Of a stretch of DNA of 64,000 nucleotides, positions 16,365 through 26,179 are shown in pieces; positions within the stretch are counted from its first letter, which is position 1; each line of letters opens with the position of its first letter. The DNA is taken from contig DLST01000007.1 in assembly GCA_002500745.1 (NCBI GenBank), forward strand, positions 189,786-253,785. Direction: 5' to 3'. The stretch is from Sphingobacterium sp. UBA7855. GTDB taxonomy: Bacteria > Bacteroidota > Bacteroidia > Sphingobacteriales > Sphingobacteriaceae. The position numbers and the translations under genes are program-made. Below the pieces are notes generated by a model. That model saw nothing but the letters and a program-made list of their open reading frames with translations. It was not told the DNA's origin and searched no databases.

Positions 16365-19300
16365 ATGATACCTTATGTAAAAACTATTGTGGTGGGGGCT
16401 ACCTGTATGTTGTATGTTTCACAGCTCTATGCGCAACAGCGGCAGGTGACAGGCGTCGTAACGGATGCGACCACGGGCAAACCGCTGCCAGGTGTGAGCA
16501 TTTCGCAGAAGGGGGGCGGCACAAAAGGGGCGACCGATGTGAATGGTCGTTTTTCAGTCGACATTGCGGCCGGGTCGGAAAAATTCATCTTCAAATTTAT
16601 CGGTTATGATGAACAAGAAGTTTCGTTAAGTGATGGTAAACTATTAAATGTAAAACTATTGCCTAAGAGCAGGTCGCTAGATGAAGTCGTCGTGATCGGC
16701 TACGGTGAGGTGCAGCGGAAAGACCTGACCGGATCGGTGGGGTCGGTAAATATGCAGGACATCAAGAAGGCGCCTGTTGGTTCAGCCCTGGAAGCTTTGG
16801 CCGGTCGTGTGGCCGGGGTGCAGGTAACCTCCGAAAGTGGCAAGCCCGGCAGTGAGATGAATATTGTCATCCGTGGTGCCAACTCGCTGACGCAGGACAA
16901 TTCACCCCTTTATGTCATCGACGGCTTTCCGATTGAAAATGCCAATAGCAATGTGCTCAATCCTGATGAGATTGCTTCTATCGAAGTACTCAAAGATGCT
17001 TCTGCAACGGCGATATATGGTGCGCGGGGTGCTAATGGGGTCATCCTCATTACCACCAAGAAAGGGGAAAACGGTGCTCCACAGATCAGTTATACAGGCT
17101 ATGTGGGGTCGCAGCAGATCATCAACAGCATGCAGTTGATGAATGGCTATGAGTTTGTCAAGCTGCAAGCCGAGCGCGATCCGGTCGGTTCGCAGTTGAC
17201 TTATTTTAGCGATGGCAAAACGCTGGAGGATTACAAATCCATCCCCAGCAACGACTGGCAAGACTATATCTTCCGTGATGGCGTCATGCACAATCATAGC
17301 CTTTCCATAATGGGGGGCAACAACAATACCAAGTACGCTGTTTCGGGCAATATTTTCGGGCAGCAGGGGATCATTATCAACTCCGGCTTCAACCGTAAGC
17401 AAGGGAAAATGACCTTGGATCAGAGTTTTCAAAAACTAAAAGTCGGCATCAATGCCATGTATACAGGGACACTAACCGATGGTAGTAATCCTGCTGCACC
17501 AGAATCCGCCTTTTCAGCCATGAACTACCTGATGTATAGTGTATGGGGATACCGTCCCATTGCTTTTCCTGACGAAGACTTACTGAACGATCCGACAGAC
17601 GACCTGGCCAATCCGACCAATGACTATCGTTTTAATCCTATTTTGTCAGCGCAGAATGAACTGCGCGAAAGTTATAACAATCGTCTTATTGCCAATGGTT
17701 ATGCCGAATATGCGTTTTCACCTGCGCTCAAATTACGTATCAATGGCGGTATCAACAATTCGGATACACGGCTGGATGTCTTTAACAACTCCCGCACACG
17801 CTACGGATTTGCGGGCAGTACCAACGGTGTGAACGGATCGGTTCTATATACGCAGAGCAACACCTGGCTGAATGAAAATCTATTGACCTACGCTAAGAAA
17901 ATCAAGGATCATACGCTCAATGTGGTCGCAGGTATCACCTTTCAGGGTAACAAATACCACCGATACGGTATGTCGGCTATTCGGCTGCCCAATGAGATTA
18001 AAGGCTTGGCGGGCCTGAGCGAAGGTATTCCTCAGCCCGTCACATCGGTGAAATCCGAATGGACCATGCTCTCCTACCTAGCTCGCGTAAACTATAATTA
18101 CAAGAGCCGCTATCTCTTGACGGCATCATTTCGTGCGGATGGCTCTTCCAAGTTTACAGGTACGAACAGGTACGGCTATTTCCCCTCGGGAGCATTTGCA
18201 TGGCGACTGATTAATGAATCGTTTATGAAAAAGCAAAGCTTGTTTTCGGATGCGAAAGTTAGGCTGGGCTATGGTATAACGGGCAATAACAGGGTGAATG
18301 AGTACGCATCCTTTTCACCGGTTTATTTTGAGAATACCAGTGTGAGCACTAATGGTTATTACTCGTGGGGAAATAATCTGCTGCAAGGCATGTTTTTGGG
18401 TATAGGTACGCCTGACCTGCGCTGGGAAAGTACAGCGCAGAGCAATGCAGGTATCGATCTGGGACTTTTTAAAAACAGGCTATTGTTGACAGCAGATTAT
18501 TACCACAAACGCACATATGACCTGTTGCTCTATGCGGCACTGCCATCGACCACTGGCTATAGCAATGCATTTAAGAATATCGGCGAAACGAGCAACAAGG
18601 GGATCGAACTGACGGTGGCAGGCGATATCATTCAAAAGCCTAATTTTAGCTGGAACAGCTCCTTCAACATCTCTTTTAACCGCAATAAAGTGGTTGAGCT
18701 CACCGAAAATCAGGAGAGCCTCACCACAGCGCTAGCCTGGGATCAGGATTATCGAACCACACCATTGTATCTTGCTAAGATCGATCAACCGCTGGGACAG
18801 ATGTACGGTTACCTTTGGGAAGGGGTGTATCAATACGACGATTTTGACCGGCAGCCTGATGGTAGCTATCTATTGAAGCAGACGGTTGCCACAAATGGCA
18901 ATACGCGCAGTTCCATTCGCCCCGGCGATGTCAAGTACAAGGATCTCAATGGCGATATGGTGGTGGATAATCTGGACAGAACGGTGATCGGTCGGGGATA
19001 TCCCATCCACCAGGGGGGATTGGCCAACACCTTTAAGTATAAGAACTTTGATCTGCACCTGTTTTTCCAATGGTCCTATGGCAATGATATCGTCAATGCC
19101 AACAGGTTGCTGTTTGAAAACGGCAGCAAGGCTCACCTTAATCAGTTTGCCAGCTTTGCGGACCGCTGGACTCCGGAAAATACATTATCGAACATGCCGC
19201 GAGTAGGTGGACAAGGGCCTAACGTCTATTCGAGCCGGATCATTGAGGATGGATCATATCTGCGCCTGAAAACGGGTTCGATTGGCTATACCTTTGATCG

Positions 19301-19493
19301 GGCGCTACTGGCCAAATGGAAGGTCAAGAGCCTGCGGGTATATGCTTCGGTGCAGAATATCTGGACACTGACCAGCTACTCGGGCTACGACCCCGAGGTG
19401 GCGGTGTATTACTCGGCGCTAACCCCAGGGTTTGACTATTCCTCATACCCAAGACCCAAGACCTTTGTGTTTGGTATTAACCTCAATCTGTAA
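16365..19493 (+). CDS. SusC-like TonB-dependent outer-membrane transporter
   Basis: 1042 residues, the glycan importer of the locus, working with the SusD lipoprotein encoded 18 bases downstream and energised by TonB. Signal peptide 1-23 (ends QLYAQ), carboxypeptidase-regulatory-like domain about 25-110 (VTGVVTDATTGKPLPGVSIS), plug domain about 115-225 (LDEVVVIGYGEVQRKDLTG, then EVLKDASATAIYGARGANG), then a beta barrel ending in an aromatic-containing strand (KTFVFGINLNL). These are the hallmarks of the SusC/RagA group. Length is normal and no frameshift is seen. A 121-base gap with an inverted repeat separates it from the PL8 gene, so a second start of transcription or processing is possible. 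Confidence 0.96.
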   Translation: MIPYVKTIVVGATCMLYVSQLYAQQRQVTGVVTDATTGKPLPGVSISQKGGGTKGATDVNGRFSVDIAAGSEKFIFKFIGYDEQEVSLSDGKLLNVKLLPKSRSLDEVVVIGYGEVQRKDLTGSVGSVNMQDIKKAPVGSALEALAGRVAGVQVTSESGKPGSEMNIVIRGANSLTQDNSPLYVIDGFPIENANSNVLNPDEIASIEVLKDASATAIYGARGANGVILITTKKGENGAPQISYTGYVGSQQIINSMQLMNGYEFVKLQAERDPVGSQLTYFSDGKTLEDYKSIPSNDWQDYIFRDGVMHNHSLSIMGGNNNTKYAVSGNIFGQQGIIINSGFNRKQGKMTLDQSFQKLKVGINAMYTGTLTDGSNPAAPESAFSAMNYLMYSVWGYRPIAFPDEDLLNDPTDDLANPTNDYRFNPILSAQNELRESYNNRLIANGYAEYAFSPALKLRINGGINNSDTRLDVFNNSRTRYGFAGSTNGVNGSVLYTQSNTWLNENLLTYAKKIKDHTLNVVAGITFQGNKYHRYGMSAIRLPNEIKGLAGLSEGIPQPVTSVKSEWTMLSYLARVNYNYKSRYLLTASFRADGSSKFTGTNRYGYFPSGAFAWRLINESFMKKQSLFSDAKVRLGYGITGNNRVNEYASFSPVYFENTSVSTNGYYSWGNNLLQGMFLGIGTPDLRWESTAQSNAGIDLGLFKNRLLLTADYYHKRTYDLLLYAALPSTTGYSNAFKNIGETSNKGIELTVAGDIIQKPNFSWNSSFNISFNRNKVVELTENQESLTTALAWDQDYRTTPLYLAKIDQPLGQMYGYLWEGVYQYDDFDRQPDGSYLLKQTVATNGNTRSSIRPGDVKYKDLNGDMVVDNLDRTVIGRGYPIHQGGLANTFKYKNFDLHLFFQWSYGNDIVNANRLLFENGSKAHLNQFASFADRWTPENTLSNMPRVGGQGPNVYSSRIIEDGSYLRLKTGSIGYTFDRALLAKWKVKSLRVYASVQNIWTLTSYSGYDPEVAVYYSALTPGFDYSSYPRPKTFVFGINLNL

Positions 19494-19511
19494 CCCTATC
19501 ACTAAAAAACG

Positions 19512-21089
19512 ATGAAACGATCAATAACAACAACATATACCTTCCTACGCCTAGCGGGCTTAGTGACATCCATGACGCTGCTGGGAGGTTGCTCCGGCTT
19601 TCTGGACAAGCAACCTTACGATGTGGTCAAGGAAAACTATTATCAGAATGAAAAGGAGTTGATGACAGGACTGGTGGGCGTGTACGATATACTGGGTAGG
19701 GAAGATTTTTACGGGTCGACATACTCCACGTATTTAACCTTGGGTGATGAGGGTGCCTACTTTCGTTCTTCGTACCTCGCTGGACCGGAAATCTACAGCT
19801 ACGACGCCTCCAATCCGAAAATAAATGATATCTGGCGATTTTTGTATGAAGGGATCGAGCGGGCCAATTTTTTACTGAGCAAAGTCGACGCCGTATCAAT
19901 GAACGATGCGGATAAGCAGGCCGTCAAAGGAGAAGTGAAATTTTTGCGGGCCTACTACTATTTTATACTGGTTAGTAACTGGGGTGCTGTACCCTTGAAA
20001 ACAGAGCCGACAAGCTCTGTCAATCATGTAAATATCGCGCGTACGCCGGAGGCTGATGTCTATGCTTTTATCGTGCAGGAGATGGAATCTGCGGAAGCCA
20101 TGGTGAAAGATATTCAGTCCTATGGCCATGCGGGCCGCGTCAGCAGATCTGCGGTGCGTGGTATACTGGCCCGTGTATACCTCAAGATGGCGGGTGCTCC
20201 GCTCCATGCGGTCTCCAACTATCAGAAAGCGCTAGAATGGTCCAGTAAACTGGTCTTTCCGCAAGGTGGAGATTACAGCCACAGCCTGGTGGGTAGCTAT
20301 AAAAAAATCTTTACAGACATGGCAGCAGACCGATACAACATCAATGAGGGCATCTGGGAAGCAGAGTTTTATGGTAATCGCACGGGCGATTTTGAAGCCG
20401 GTCGTATCGGCAATCAGAGCGGTATTCAGACCAGTGATGAAAGCAAGGGTTTTAGTTATGGTCTGCTAGCAGCCACGCGCAAGCTGTTTGAATCGTACGA
20501 GGCTACTGATCAGCGTAGGGACTGGAACATCGCGGGATACCGATACAACCATGTCAACAATCTGGTCAAAGATTCGGTATTCTACACATCGGCAGAGATC
20601 GAGCGCCGTCATGTCGCCAAGTTCCGTCGAGATTACGAAACTTTAAAACCGAAAAACAGAAATTATACACCCATTAATTTTCCACTGCTGCGCTATGCCG
20701 ATGTGCTGCTGATGTTTGCCGAAGCTGAAAATGAGGTGAATGGCCCGACAGCCCGAGCTAAAAATGCACTGCAGCAGGTCCGCGACCGTGCAAAGGCGTC
20801 CAATCGAAACAACCTCATCAGCAATGAAAGTGAAATGCGGACGGCTATACGCGAGGAGCGATTTCGGGAACTCTGCTACGAGGGTCTCCGAAAATTTGAC
20901 CTCGTGCGCTATGGTACCTTTGTCGCGGAGATGAAGTTAGTCGCCCAGCAATATACACAGCTGGCTCCGGCCGACTACCGCTACTTGGCACTGGCATTCA
21001 ACAATGTGAGTGAACGGGATGTTTATTTACCCATCCCGATCAGCGAACTATCACTCAATAACTTAATGACGCAGAACCCCGGATGGTAA
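19512..21089 (+). CDS. SusD/RagB-like glycan-binding lipoprotein
   Basis: 525 residues. The signal peptide ends in a lipobox with Cys27 (TLLGGC), so it is lipid anchored and, as for the family, displayed on the cell surface as the lid over the SusC barrel. Typical SusD features are visible: FLDKQPYDVV after the anchor, tetratricopeptide-like helices (VKGEVKFLRAYYYFILV), the RYADVLLMFAEAENEV helix and a C-terminal YLPIPISEL. It follows susC by 18 bases and is followed by the DUF5017 gene after 19 bases, so all three are co-transcribed. It supplies glycan affinity; specificity cannot be read from sequence. Confidence 0.95.
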   Translation: MKRSITTTYTFLRLAGLVTSMTLLGGCSGFLDKQPYDVVKENYYQNEKELMTGLVGVYDILGREDFYGSTYSTYLTLGDEGAYFRSSYLAGPEIYSYDASNPKINDIWRFLYEGIERANFLLSKVDAVSMNDADKQAVKGEVKFLRAYYYFILVSNWGAVPLKTEPTSSVNHVNIARTPEADVYAFIVQEMESAEAMVKDIQSYGHAGRVSRSAVRGILARVYLKMAGAPLHAVSNYQKALEWSSKLVFPQGGDYSHSLVGSYKKIFTDMAADRYNINEGIWEAEFYGNRTGDFEAGRIGNQSGIQTSDESKGFSYGLLAATRKLFESYEATDQRRDWNIAGYRYNHVNNLVKDSVFYTSAEIERRHVAKFRRDYETLKPKNRNYTPINFPLLRYADVLLMFAEAENEVNGPTARAKNALQQVRDRAKASNRNNLISNESEMRTAIREERFRELCYEGLRKFDLVRYGTFVAEMKLVAQQYTQLAPADYRYLALAFNNVSERDVYLPIPISELSLNNLMTQNPGW

Positions 21090-21108
21090 CTACATTTAAT
21101 ACGTAAAC

Positions 21109-22038
21109 ATGATGAAAAGATCGATCAAATTATTTCTATTTCTTGCCCTATATAGCTTACAATCCTGCGAGAAAAAGGAGGTGACCCCTTTACACTTGGA
21201 AATCGGCACGGCCAAGAGCAGCTACAAAGTAGACGAGCCGGTGGTGTTCCAGATCGGTGGCAACCCCGACCAGCTTACGTTTTACTCAGGAGAGGAGGGA
21301 CACAAATACAGCTACCGCGAGCGTACCAAAGCAGTGCCGATGGCGGTGACAGTAGAGTTTGCCAGCAACCGTCGCTATGGTACCGATGCACAGCAGCCGC
21401 GCTCGCTTCGATTGCTCGTATCGCAACGTTTTTCGGGCATTTATCAGGCCGATGCAATTGTCGAGAGTGAATGGGTGGATATCACTCCGGCGTTTAACTT
21501 ATCGGGTATCCAGTCGAGTGATGCCGTATATCTGCCCTCCGGCCGGGTGGACCTCTTCAAATTGAGCAACCTTGGTTTTACAATAGACCCCAATGCACTG
21601 GTTTACTTTGCGTTTAAATATACGGGAAGTACGGGGTCCACGCAGCCCCGCTGGTGGATCAACCTATTTAACCTGAATACCCTGACGACTGAAGGTGTTA
21701 CCTTGCCCATCGCAACGCTACAAGGGGCGGAATGGCGATCGATCGGGCTACAAGGTTCGTCGGTCTCGTGGCTGCTCAGCAGCAGTGGACTGCGCTTTCA
21801 GGGAGGTGGTGCAGCCATATCCTCCAATTTGGTGTGGGCTGTATCCAAGCCCCTCGATCTGACCAGCGTAACGCCTGACAAAGGGGTAGCCTTGAAGAAT
21901 ATGAGCACCCGAATAAATTCCTACGCCTACATTTTTCGGACGCCGGGAAACTACGAGGTCACCTTTGTCGGTAATAATGTAAACGCCTATGGCGAAAACC
22001 CGGTAACGAAAACAATCCAATTAACAATTACGGAATAG
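21109..22038 (+). CDS. DUF5017 surface lipoprotein, likely glycan-binding
   Basis: 309 residues with a lipoprotein signal (LYSLQSC, Cys20). The segment DQLTFYSGEEGHKYSYRER is characteristic of DUF5017 proteins, which sit directly behind SusD genes in many Bacteroidota loci. The N-terminal domain (about 25-110) looks immunoglobulin- or PKD-like and the C-terminal part (about 130-300) is beta-rich. By position and architecture it is probably a surface glycan-binding protein that helps SusCD capture substrate; this role is inference. No catalytic motif is visible. Two adjacent ATG codons leave one residue of doubt at the start. Confidence 0.85.
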   Translation: MMKRSIKLFLFLALYSLQSCEKKEVTPLHLEIGTAKSSYKVDEPVVFQIGGNPDQLTFYSGEEGHKYSYRERTKAVPMAVTVEFASNRRYGTDAQQPRSLRLLVSQRFSGIYQADAIVESEWVDITPAFNLSGIQSSDAVYLPSGRVDLFKLSNLGFTIDPNALVYFAFKYTGSTGSTQPRWWINLFNLNTLTTEGVTLPIATLQGAEWRSIGLQGSSVSWLLSSSGLRFQGGGAAISSNLVWAVSKPLDLTSVTPDKGVALKNMSTRINSYAYIFRTPGNYEVTFVGNNVNAYGENPVTKTIQLTITE

Positions 22039-22083
22039 TACAACAGAATAACTTAATTAAAATAGTCCAGTAAATTACATAAT

Positions 22084-23361
22084 ATGAAGCAGATACAATG
22101 TTCATTTGATCTTAAAATTATTTTTTTATATCTGGTGGTAACACTTTTTTCCTGTCAGCAGAGTAACGCCCAGAATTCGGTGGCATCTTCAGATTTTGTG
22201 GCATCAGACTTTGCCTTGGCGAAAGACCAATACCAGCTGTTGCTTGGCAGCCGTGATTTTCCACGCACTTTGGATACCGCAGGCCGCGTCGTGGGTACGG
22301 ATGAATGGGACTGGACGGGGGGATTTTTTCCCGGCGCATTGTGGTATATCTACGAATATACGAAAGACCCAGAGGTAAAAGCCAATGCCACGATATGGAC
22401 CGAGAAGCTTGAGAAAGCAAAAGACCTCACCCAACATCACGATATCGGTTTTGTAATGTATTGCGCTTACGGCAATGCTCTGCGCCTGGAAACTAATCCG
22501 GACAAAATAAAGCAGTATCAGCAGATTTTGGTTCATTCGGCCCAATCTGCCCTAAAAAGGTTTGACCCGAAGGTAGGGCTGATCAAATCGTGGAATGAGA
22601 AAGCTTCTTGGGACGGTAAGACGGTCTGGAAATATCCGGTCATCATCGATAATATGATGAACCTCGAGCTGCTGTTTTTTGCTTCCGAGTTGACCGGTGA
22701 TCCGAAGTACAAGCACGCAGCCATTAGCCATGCCGATCATACCCTGAAAAATCACTTTAGATCCGACTATAGTACGTACCACGTCGTGGACTACGATCCT
22801 AACACAGGAGCGGTCACCCATCAGCAGACCAATCAAGGTTACGCGGACAATTCAACTTGGTCTAGGGGGCAAGGATGGGCCATCTATGGCTATACTTTAC
22901 TTTACCGGGAGACTAGGGAAGACAAATATCTTGAAGCGGCAAAGAAAGCCGCTGATTTCTACATGAATCATCCCAACCTGCCGAAAGATAGGGTGCCCTA
23001 TTGGGATTTTAATGCCGGACAGCAGGGATATTGGCCAGACGTAGATTATTCAAATCGAAAGCTGAAGGTGATACCAAGGGACGCATCGGCAGCGGCATTG
23101 GTATCTTCAGCCTTGCTAGAGCTTTCCACCTACACTTCGGGAGCGGATGCAAAGCGCTATTTCGACTTTGCTGAAGGTACGTTAAAAACGCTTTCTTCCA
23201 GCGAATACTTAGCAAAACGCGGTACCAACGGTGGCTTTATCCTCAAGCATTCGGTCGGAAGCATGCCGCATCAAAGTGAAGTGGATGTGCCGCTGATCTA
23301 CGCGGATTATTACTTTTTGGAAGCCCTGCTGCGCTATAGGAACTTAGCTAAAGCGTTATAA
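22084..23361 (+). CDS. GH88 unsaturated uronyl hydrolase
   Basis: 425 residues. GH88 enzymes hydrolyse the 4,5-unsaturated uronic acid left at the end of oligosaccharides by polysaccharide lyases, starting from hydration of the double bond. The two expected acidic residues are visible as Asp120 (HHDIGFVMY) and Asp189 (IIDNMMNLELL), within an alpha6/alpha6 toroid that includes WTGGFFPGALW and DNSTWSRGQGWAIYG. A lipobox-like VTLFSC (Cys24) suggests a lipid-anchored periplasmic enzyme. Its presence behind a PL8 lyase gives a complete two-step route: elimination, then removal of the unsaturated uronate. Specificity could be chondroitin, hyaluronan or another uronate glycan. Confidence 0.93.
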   Translation: MKQIQCSFDLKIIFLYLVVTLFSCQQSNAQNSVASSDFVASDFALAKDQYQLLLGSRDFPRTLDTAGRVVGTDEWDWTGGFFPGALWYIYEYTKDPEVKANATIWTEKLEKAKDLTQHHDIGFVMYCAYGNALRLETNPDKIKQYQQILVHSAQSALKRFDPKVGLIKSWNEKASWDGKTVWKYPVIIDNMMNLELLFFASELTGDPKYKHAAISHADHTLKNHFRSDYSTYHVVDYDPNTGAVTHQQTNQGYADNSTWSRGQGWAIYGYTLLYRETREDKYLEAAKKAADFYMNHPNLPKDRVPYWDFNAGQQGYWPDVDYSNRKLKVIPRDASAAALVSSALLELSTYTSGADAKRYFDFAEGTLKTLSSSEYLAKRGTNGGFILKHSVGSMPHQSEVDVPLIYADYYFLEALLRYRNLAKAL

Positions 23362-23463
23362 AAGGGTAAAAATAATGTTTAAAAAAAAATGCGGCAGCTG
23401 TTGAATCGTGTGCAGACATCGTCTAAGTCGGCTGCTTTAAATAACGAACGAAATTCCACACCG

Positions 23464-24900
23464 ATGAGAAGAATAGTATATCTGTGCTTTTTGCTCGTTC
23501 TTGCGGCAAATGCACTCTGTCAGCAACAACAGCATCGAAGTCCTACTGTCACCGATAAATTAGCTTGGTGGTCGGCAGCCCGATTTGGGCTATTTATACA
23601 TTGGGGATTGTATGCCCAAACCGCGGGCGACTGGAATGGCAGGCCTACACGCGGTGGTGAACATTTTATGTTGTACGAGAAGATTCCGCTCCACAGGTAC
23701 GCACAAATTGCCAAAGATTTTAAGCCGACTTGTTTTGATGCCGATAGCTGGGTAAAAGCAGCAAAAGACGCAGGCATGAAATACATAGTCATTACGGCCA
23801 AGCACCACGACGGATTTGCCATGTTCCGTTCCCCAAGTAGTGACTATAATATCGTGCAGCAAACGCCCTGGCAAAGGGATCCGATGCAGGATCTGGCTGC
23901 GGCCTGCAAAAAATATGATATGAAATTGGGCTTCTACTATTCGCTGGGCCGTGACTGGGCCGACCCAGATGTGCCAACCAATTGGCCGACCAGAGGGGGC
24001 AGAAGCAACTCATGGGATTATCCGGACGAGGATGCAAAGGACTTGACGAAATATATAGCGCGTAAAGTAAAACCTCAGTTGCGCGAACTACTGACGCAAT
24101 ATGGCCCTATTGGTCTCATCTGGTTTGACACGCCTGAACTTTTCAGCAAAAGACAGAGCGAGGACATCCGAAGTTTTATAAATGATCTACAACCGCAATG
24201 TATCGTGAATAGCCGGATCGGGAATAATTTAGGCGACTATACGGTGGTGGAGCAGTCATTGGTCAGTAAAGCAACTGAAAACTGGGAAGCCTGTATTACC
24301 ATGAGTGCCAATTGGGGGTATAACCGGCATGATACGATCTGGAAAAGCCCGGAGATATTGGTGCGAAACCTGGTTGAAGTGGTGAGTAAAGGAGGTAACT
24401 TACTATTGAACGTGGGACCAAAAGGTGATGGTACCTTTCCGCCAGAAAGCATAGCGCGCTTAAGGAGCATCGGCGATTGGATGGCTATGAATGGGGAAGC
24501 GATCTATGGATCCCGGACGTGGAAGGTCAGCGGCGAAGGAAACCTGCTTATTGGTGAACAGGAACAGCTTCTTACAGGGCAAACTGCTGGAAAACAAGTT
24601 GATGATAAAATGGATATCAAAGATGCTGTAAATGATGCAACCTCGAAAGAGGTGGTCCCCGATATCCGCTTCACAGCAAAAGATAATTGTGTCTATGTAT
24701 TTATTAGAAGTCCAAACACCCGGTTTGCGATGATCAAGAGCCTGGCCGCAGGGCAGGCTAAAATCGATAAAATCTCCTTGCTGGGCAGTCGGGAAAATAT
24801 ACCATGGACACAGCATGCTGCAGCATTGCAGGTGCCCATACCTCAGACGAACAACGGAAATATACCAGTGTATGTATATAAGGTTGCACTAGTAAACTAA
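23464..24900 (+). CDS. GH29 alpha-L-fucosidase
   Basis: 478 residues from the ATG at 23464, which opens a clean signal peptide (MRRIVYLCFLLVLAANALCQ); an in-frame ATG 75 bases upstream would add a polar leader and is less likely. GH29 motifs are RFGLFIHWGLYAQ, YIVITAKHHDGFAMF, and IGLIWFDTPE with the nucleophile Asp222. NLLLNVGPKGDG ends the catalytic barrel, and a C-terminal beta domain follows. The enzyme removes terminal alpha-L-fucose by a retaining mechanism, probably in the periplasm. A fucosidase next to PL8 and GH88 suggests a fucose-bearing uronic-acid glycan. Some GH29 relatives act on other 6-deoxy sugars or galactose, so fucose is likely but not certain. Confidence 0.92.
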   Translation: MRRIVYLCFLLVLAANALCQQQQHRSPTVTDKLAWWSAARFGLFIHWGLYAQTAGDWNGRPTRGGEHFMLYEKIPLHRYAQIAKDFKPTCFDADSWVKAAKDAGMKYIVITAKHHDGFAMFRSPSSDYNIVQQTPWQRDPMQDLAAACKKYDMKLGFYYSLGRDWADPDVPTNWPTRGGRSNSWDYPDEDAKDLTKYIARKVKPQLRELLTQYGPIGLIWFDTPELFSKRQSEDIRSFINDLQPQCIVNSRIGNNLGDYTVVEQSLVSKATENWEACITMSANWGYNRHDTIWKSPEILVRNLVEVVSKGGNLLLNVGPKGDGTFPPESIARLRSIGDWMAMNGEAIYGSRTWKVSGEGNLLIGEQEQLLTGQTAGKQVDDKMDIKDAVNDATSKEVVPDIRFTAKDNCVYVFIRSPNTRFAMIKSLAAGQAKIDKISLLGSRENIPWTQHAAALQVPIPQTNNGNIPVYVYKVALVN

Positions 24901-24937
24901 ACCTCTTGTATTATGTAAATAATCTAACGATAAACTG

Positions 24938-26179
24938 ATGAAAAAAAACTTTTTAAACGGATTTATTCTTGCTTTGATCGTAAGCTCCTGCTCCAGTCCC
25001 TTGGAGGATCCTGCGCTTGACACTGTAGGTAAAAATATAAATAAGCGTGCGGCAATAGGCAAAGCCAGCCTCGTGGGATCAGCTATGGTGACTGCCGGCA
25101 TGACACTGGCCCAGATCAATGCAGTGATTGCAGGGACAACTGCTGGCGATACGGTATGGGTGGAAGCCGGGACCTATCACATCGATGGAGTGCTGGTTAT
25201 GAAGCCGGGCATTACGATGATGAAAAGCGGAACGGTCAATCCTGTATTTGATGCGCGCTCATCGACGGCGCAGCTGTTTCGGCAAAACTACAGTGCGGCG
25301 GCAATTGCTAATTGTACTTTTTCGGGAATCACATTCTGGAACTTGACCTTCTACATCAATAATGCTTCGAACGTAACTTTCAAATGGTGTATCTTTGACT
25401 ATGGTGTCAAGAAAGCAGGTAGCAACAAGTCAAATGATCTGCACGACGCTTATATACGCCTGCTTGGAACAGATCAAGCTACTATCAGCAATTGTGTGTT
25501 TGCCCGCAGGCAGGGTCATAGTGGCAGAGGAGTATGGAATGGATCAGGCAGTACAAACAGCAAGATAATCAATAACACATTTGGCAATGGTGGCACCACA
25601 GGGTACTTTATTACGGCTATAAACGACAATTCGAAAAGTAATAGCCTGATTGCCGGTAATACCATCATGCGAAATGAATCTTTTAATAGTGAAGATGCCA
25701 ATACCGACCACGGTATTTATGCGCATAGTTTCAATGGCCTTACCATACAGCACAATGTAATTAAAGGCTGGCCGGCCAACGGCAGTGGAGGGGCTATTAA
25801 AGCGAGAAATGGGCAGAACTTAGTGATTAATGCCAATCAAATGCATACCTCGGGTGTATTATTGTATATCTATATCGAACCTTCTGCTTACCAGTTCCTC
25901 AAAAATGTACAGGTTACCAATAATAAAATCTATATAGATACACTGGTCGGTGGAATGTATGGTGGAATTGGATATTGGCGGCAGGCCGGCGTAACGGGCC
26001 AGGAGGAATCGTTCCTGATTTCGGATAATGAGATGCCCAACGGGTCGATCAGCATATCGGGTTCGAATGGATTTAGCAACGCACAGTTTAACATGGGGGG
26101 CGGGGGCGTCTTTAATAATGATCTGCATATGCCATTTTTGTCCCTGGCAGCGGGGATCAATCAGTCCGGCAACTATTAG
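24938..26179 (+). CDS. right-handed beta-helix lipoprotein, candidate polysaccharide lyase
   Basis: 413 residues with a lipoprotein signal (IVSSCSS, Cys18). After about residue 60 the sequence is a series of short rungs such as ATISNCVFARR, NSLIAGNTIMRNES, LTIQHNVIKGW and NLVINANQM, diagnostic of a parallel beta-helix. The opening DTVWVEAGTYHIDG is common in PL6-type and related lyases. Lys288 in GGAIKARNGQN lies where PL6 enzymes such as chondroitinase B carry their catalytic Lys, but the partner Arg on the next rungs is not evident (the sequence reads VLLYIYIEPSA). So the fold is clear and the activity open. It is the last PUL gene. Its stop codon overlaps that of the convergent small gene by four bases. 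Confidence 0.82.
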   Translation: MKKNFLNGFILALIVSSCSSPLEDPALDTVGKNINKRAAIGKASLVGSAMVTAGMTLAQINAVIAGTTAGDTVWVEAGTYHIDGVLVMKPGITMMKSGTVNPVFDARSSTAQLFRQNYSAAAIANCTFSGITFWNLTFYINNASNVTFKWCIFDYGVKKAGSNKSNDLHDAYIRLLGTDQATISNCVFARRQGHSGRGVWNGSGSTNSKIINNTFGNGGTTGYFITAINDNSKSNSLIAGNTIMRNESFNSEDANTDHGIYAHSFNGLTIQHNVIKGWPANGSGGAIKARNGQNLVINANQMHTSGVLLYIYIEPSAYQFLKNVQVTNNKIYIDTLVGGMYGGIGYWRQAGVTGQEESFLISDNEMPNGSISISGSNGFSNAQFNMGGGGVFNNDLHMPFLSLAAGINQSGNY

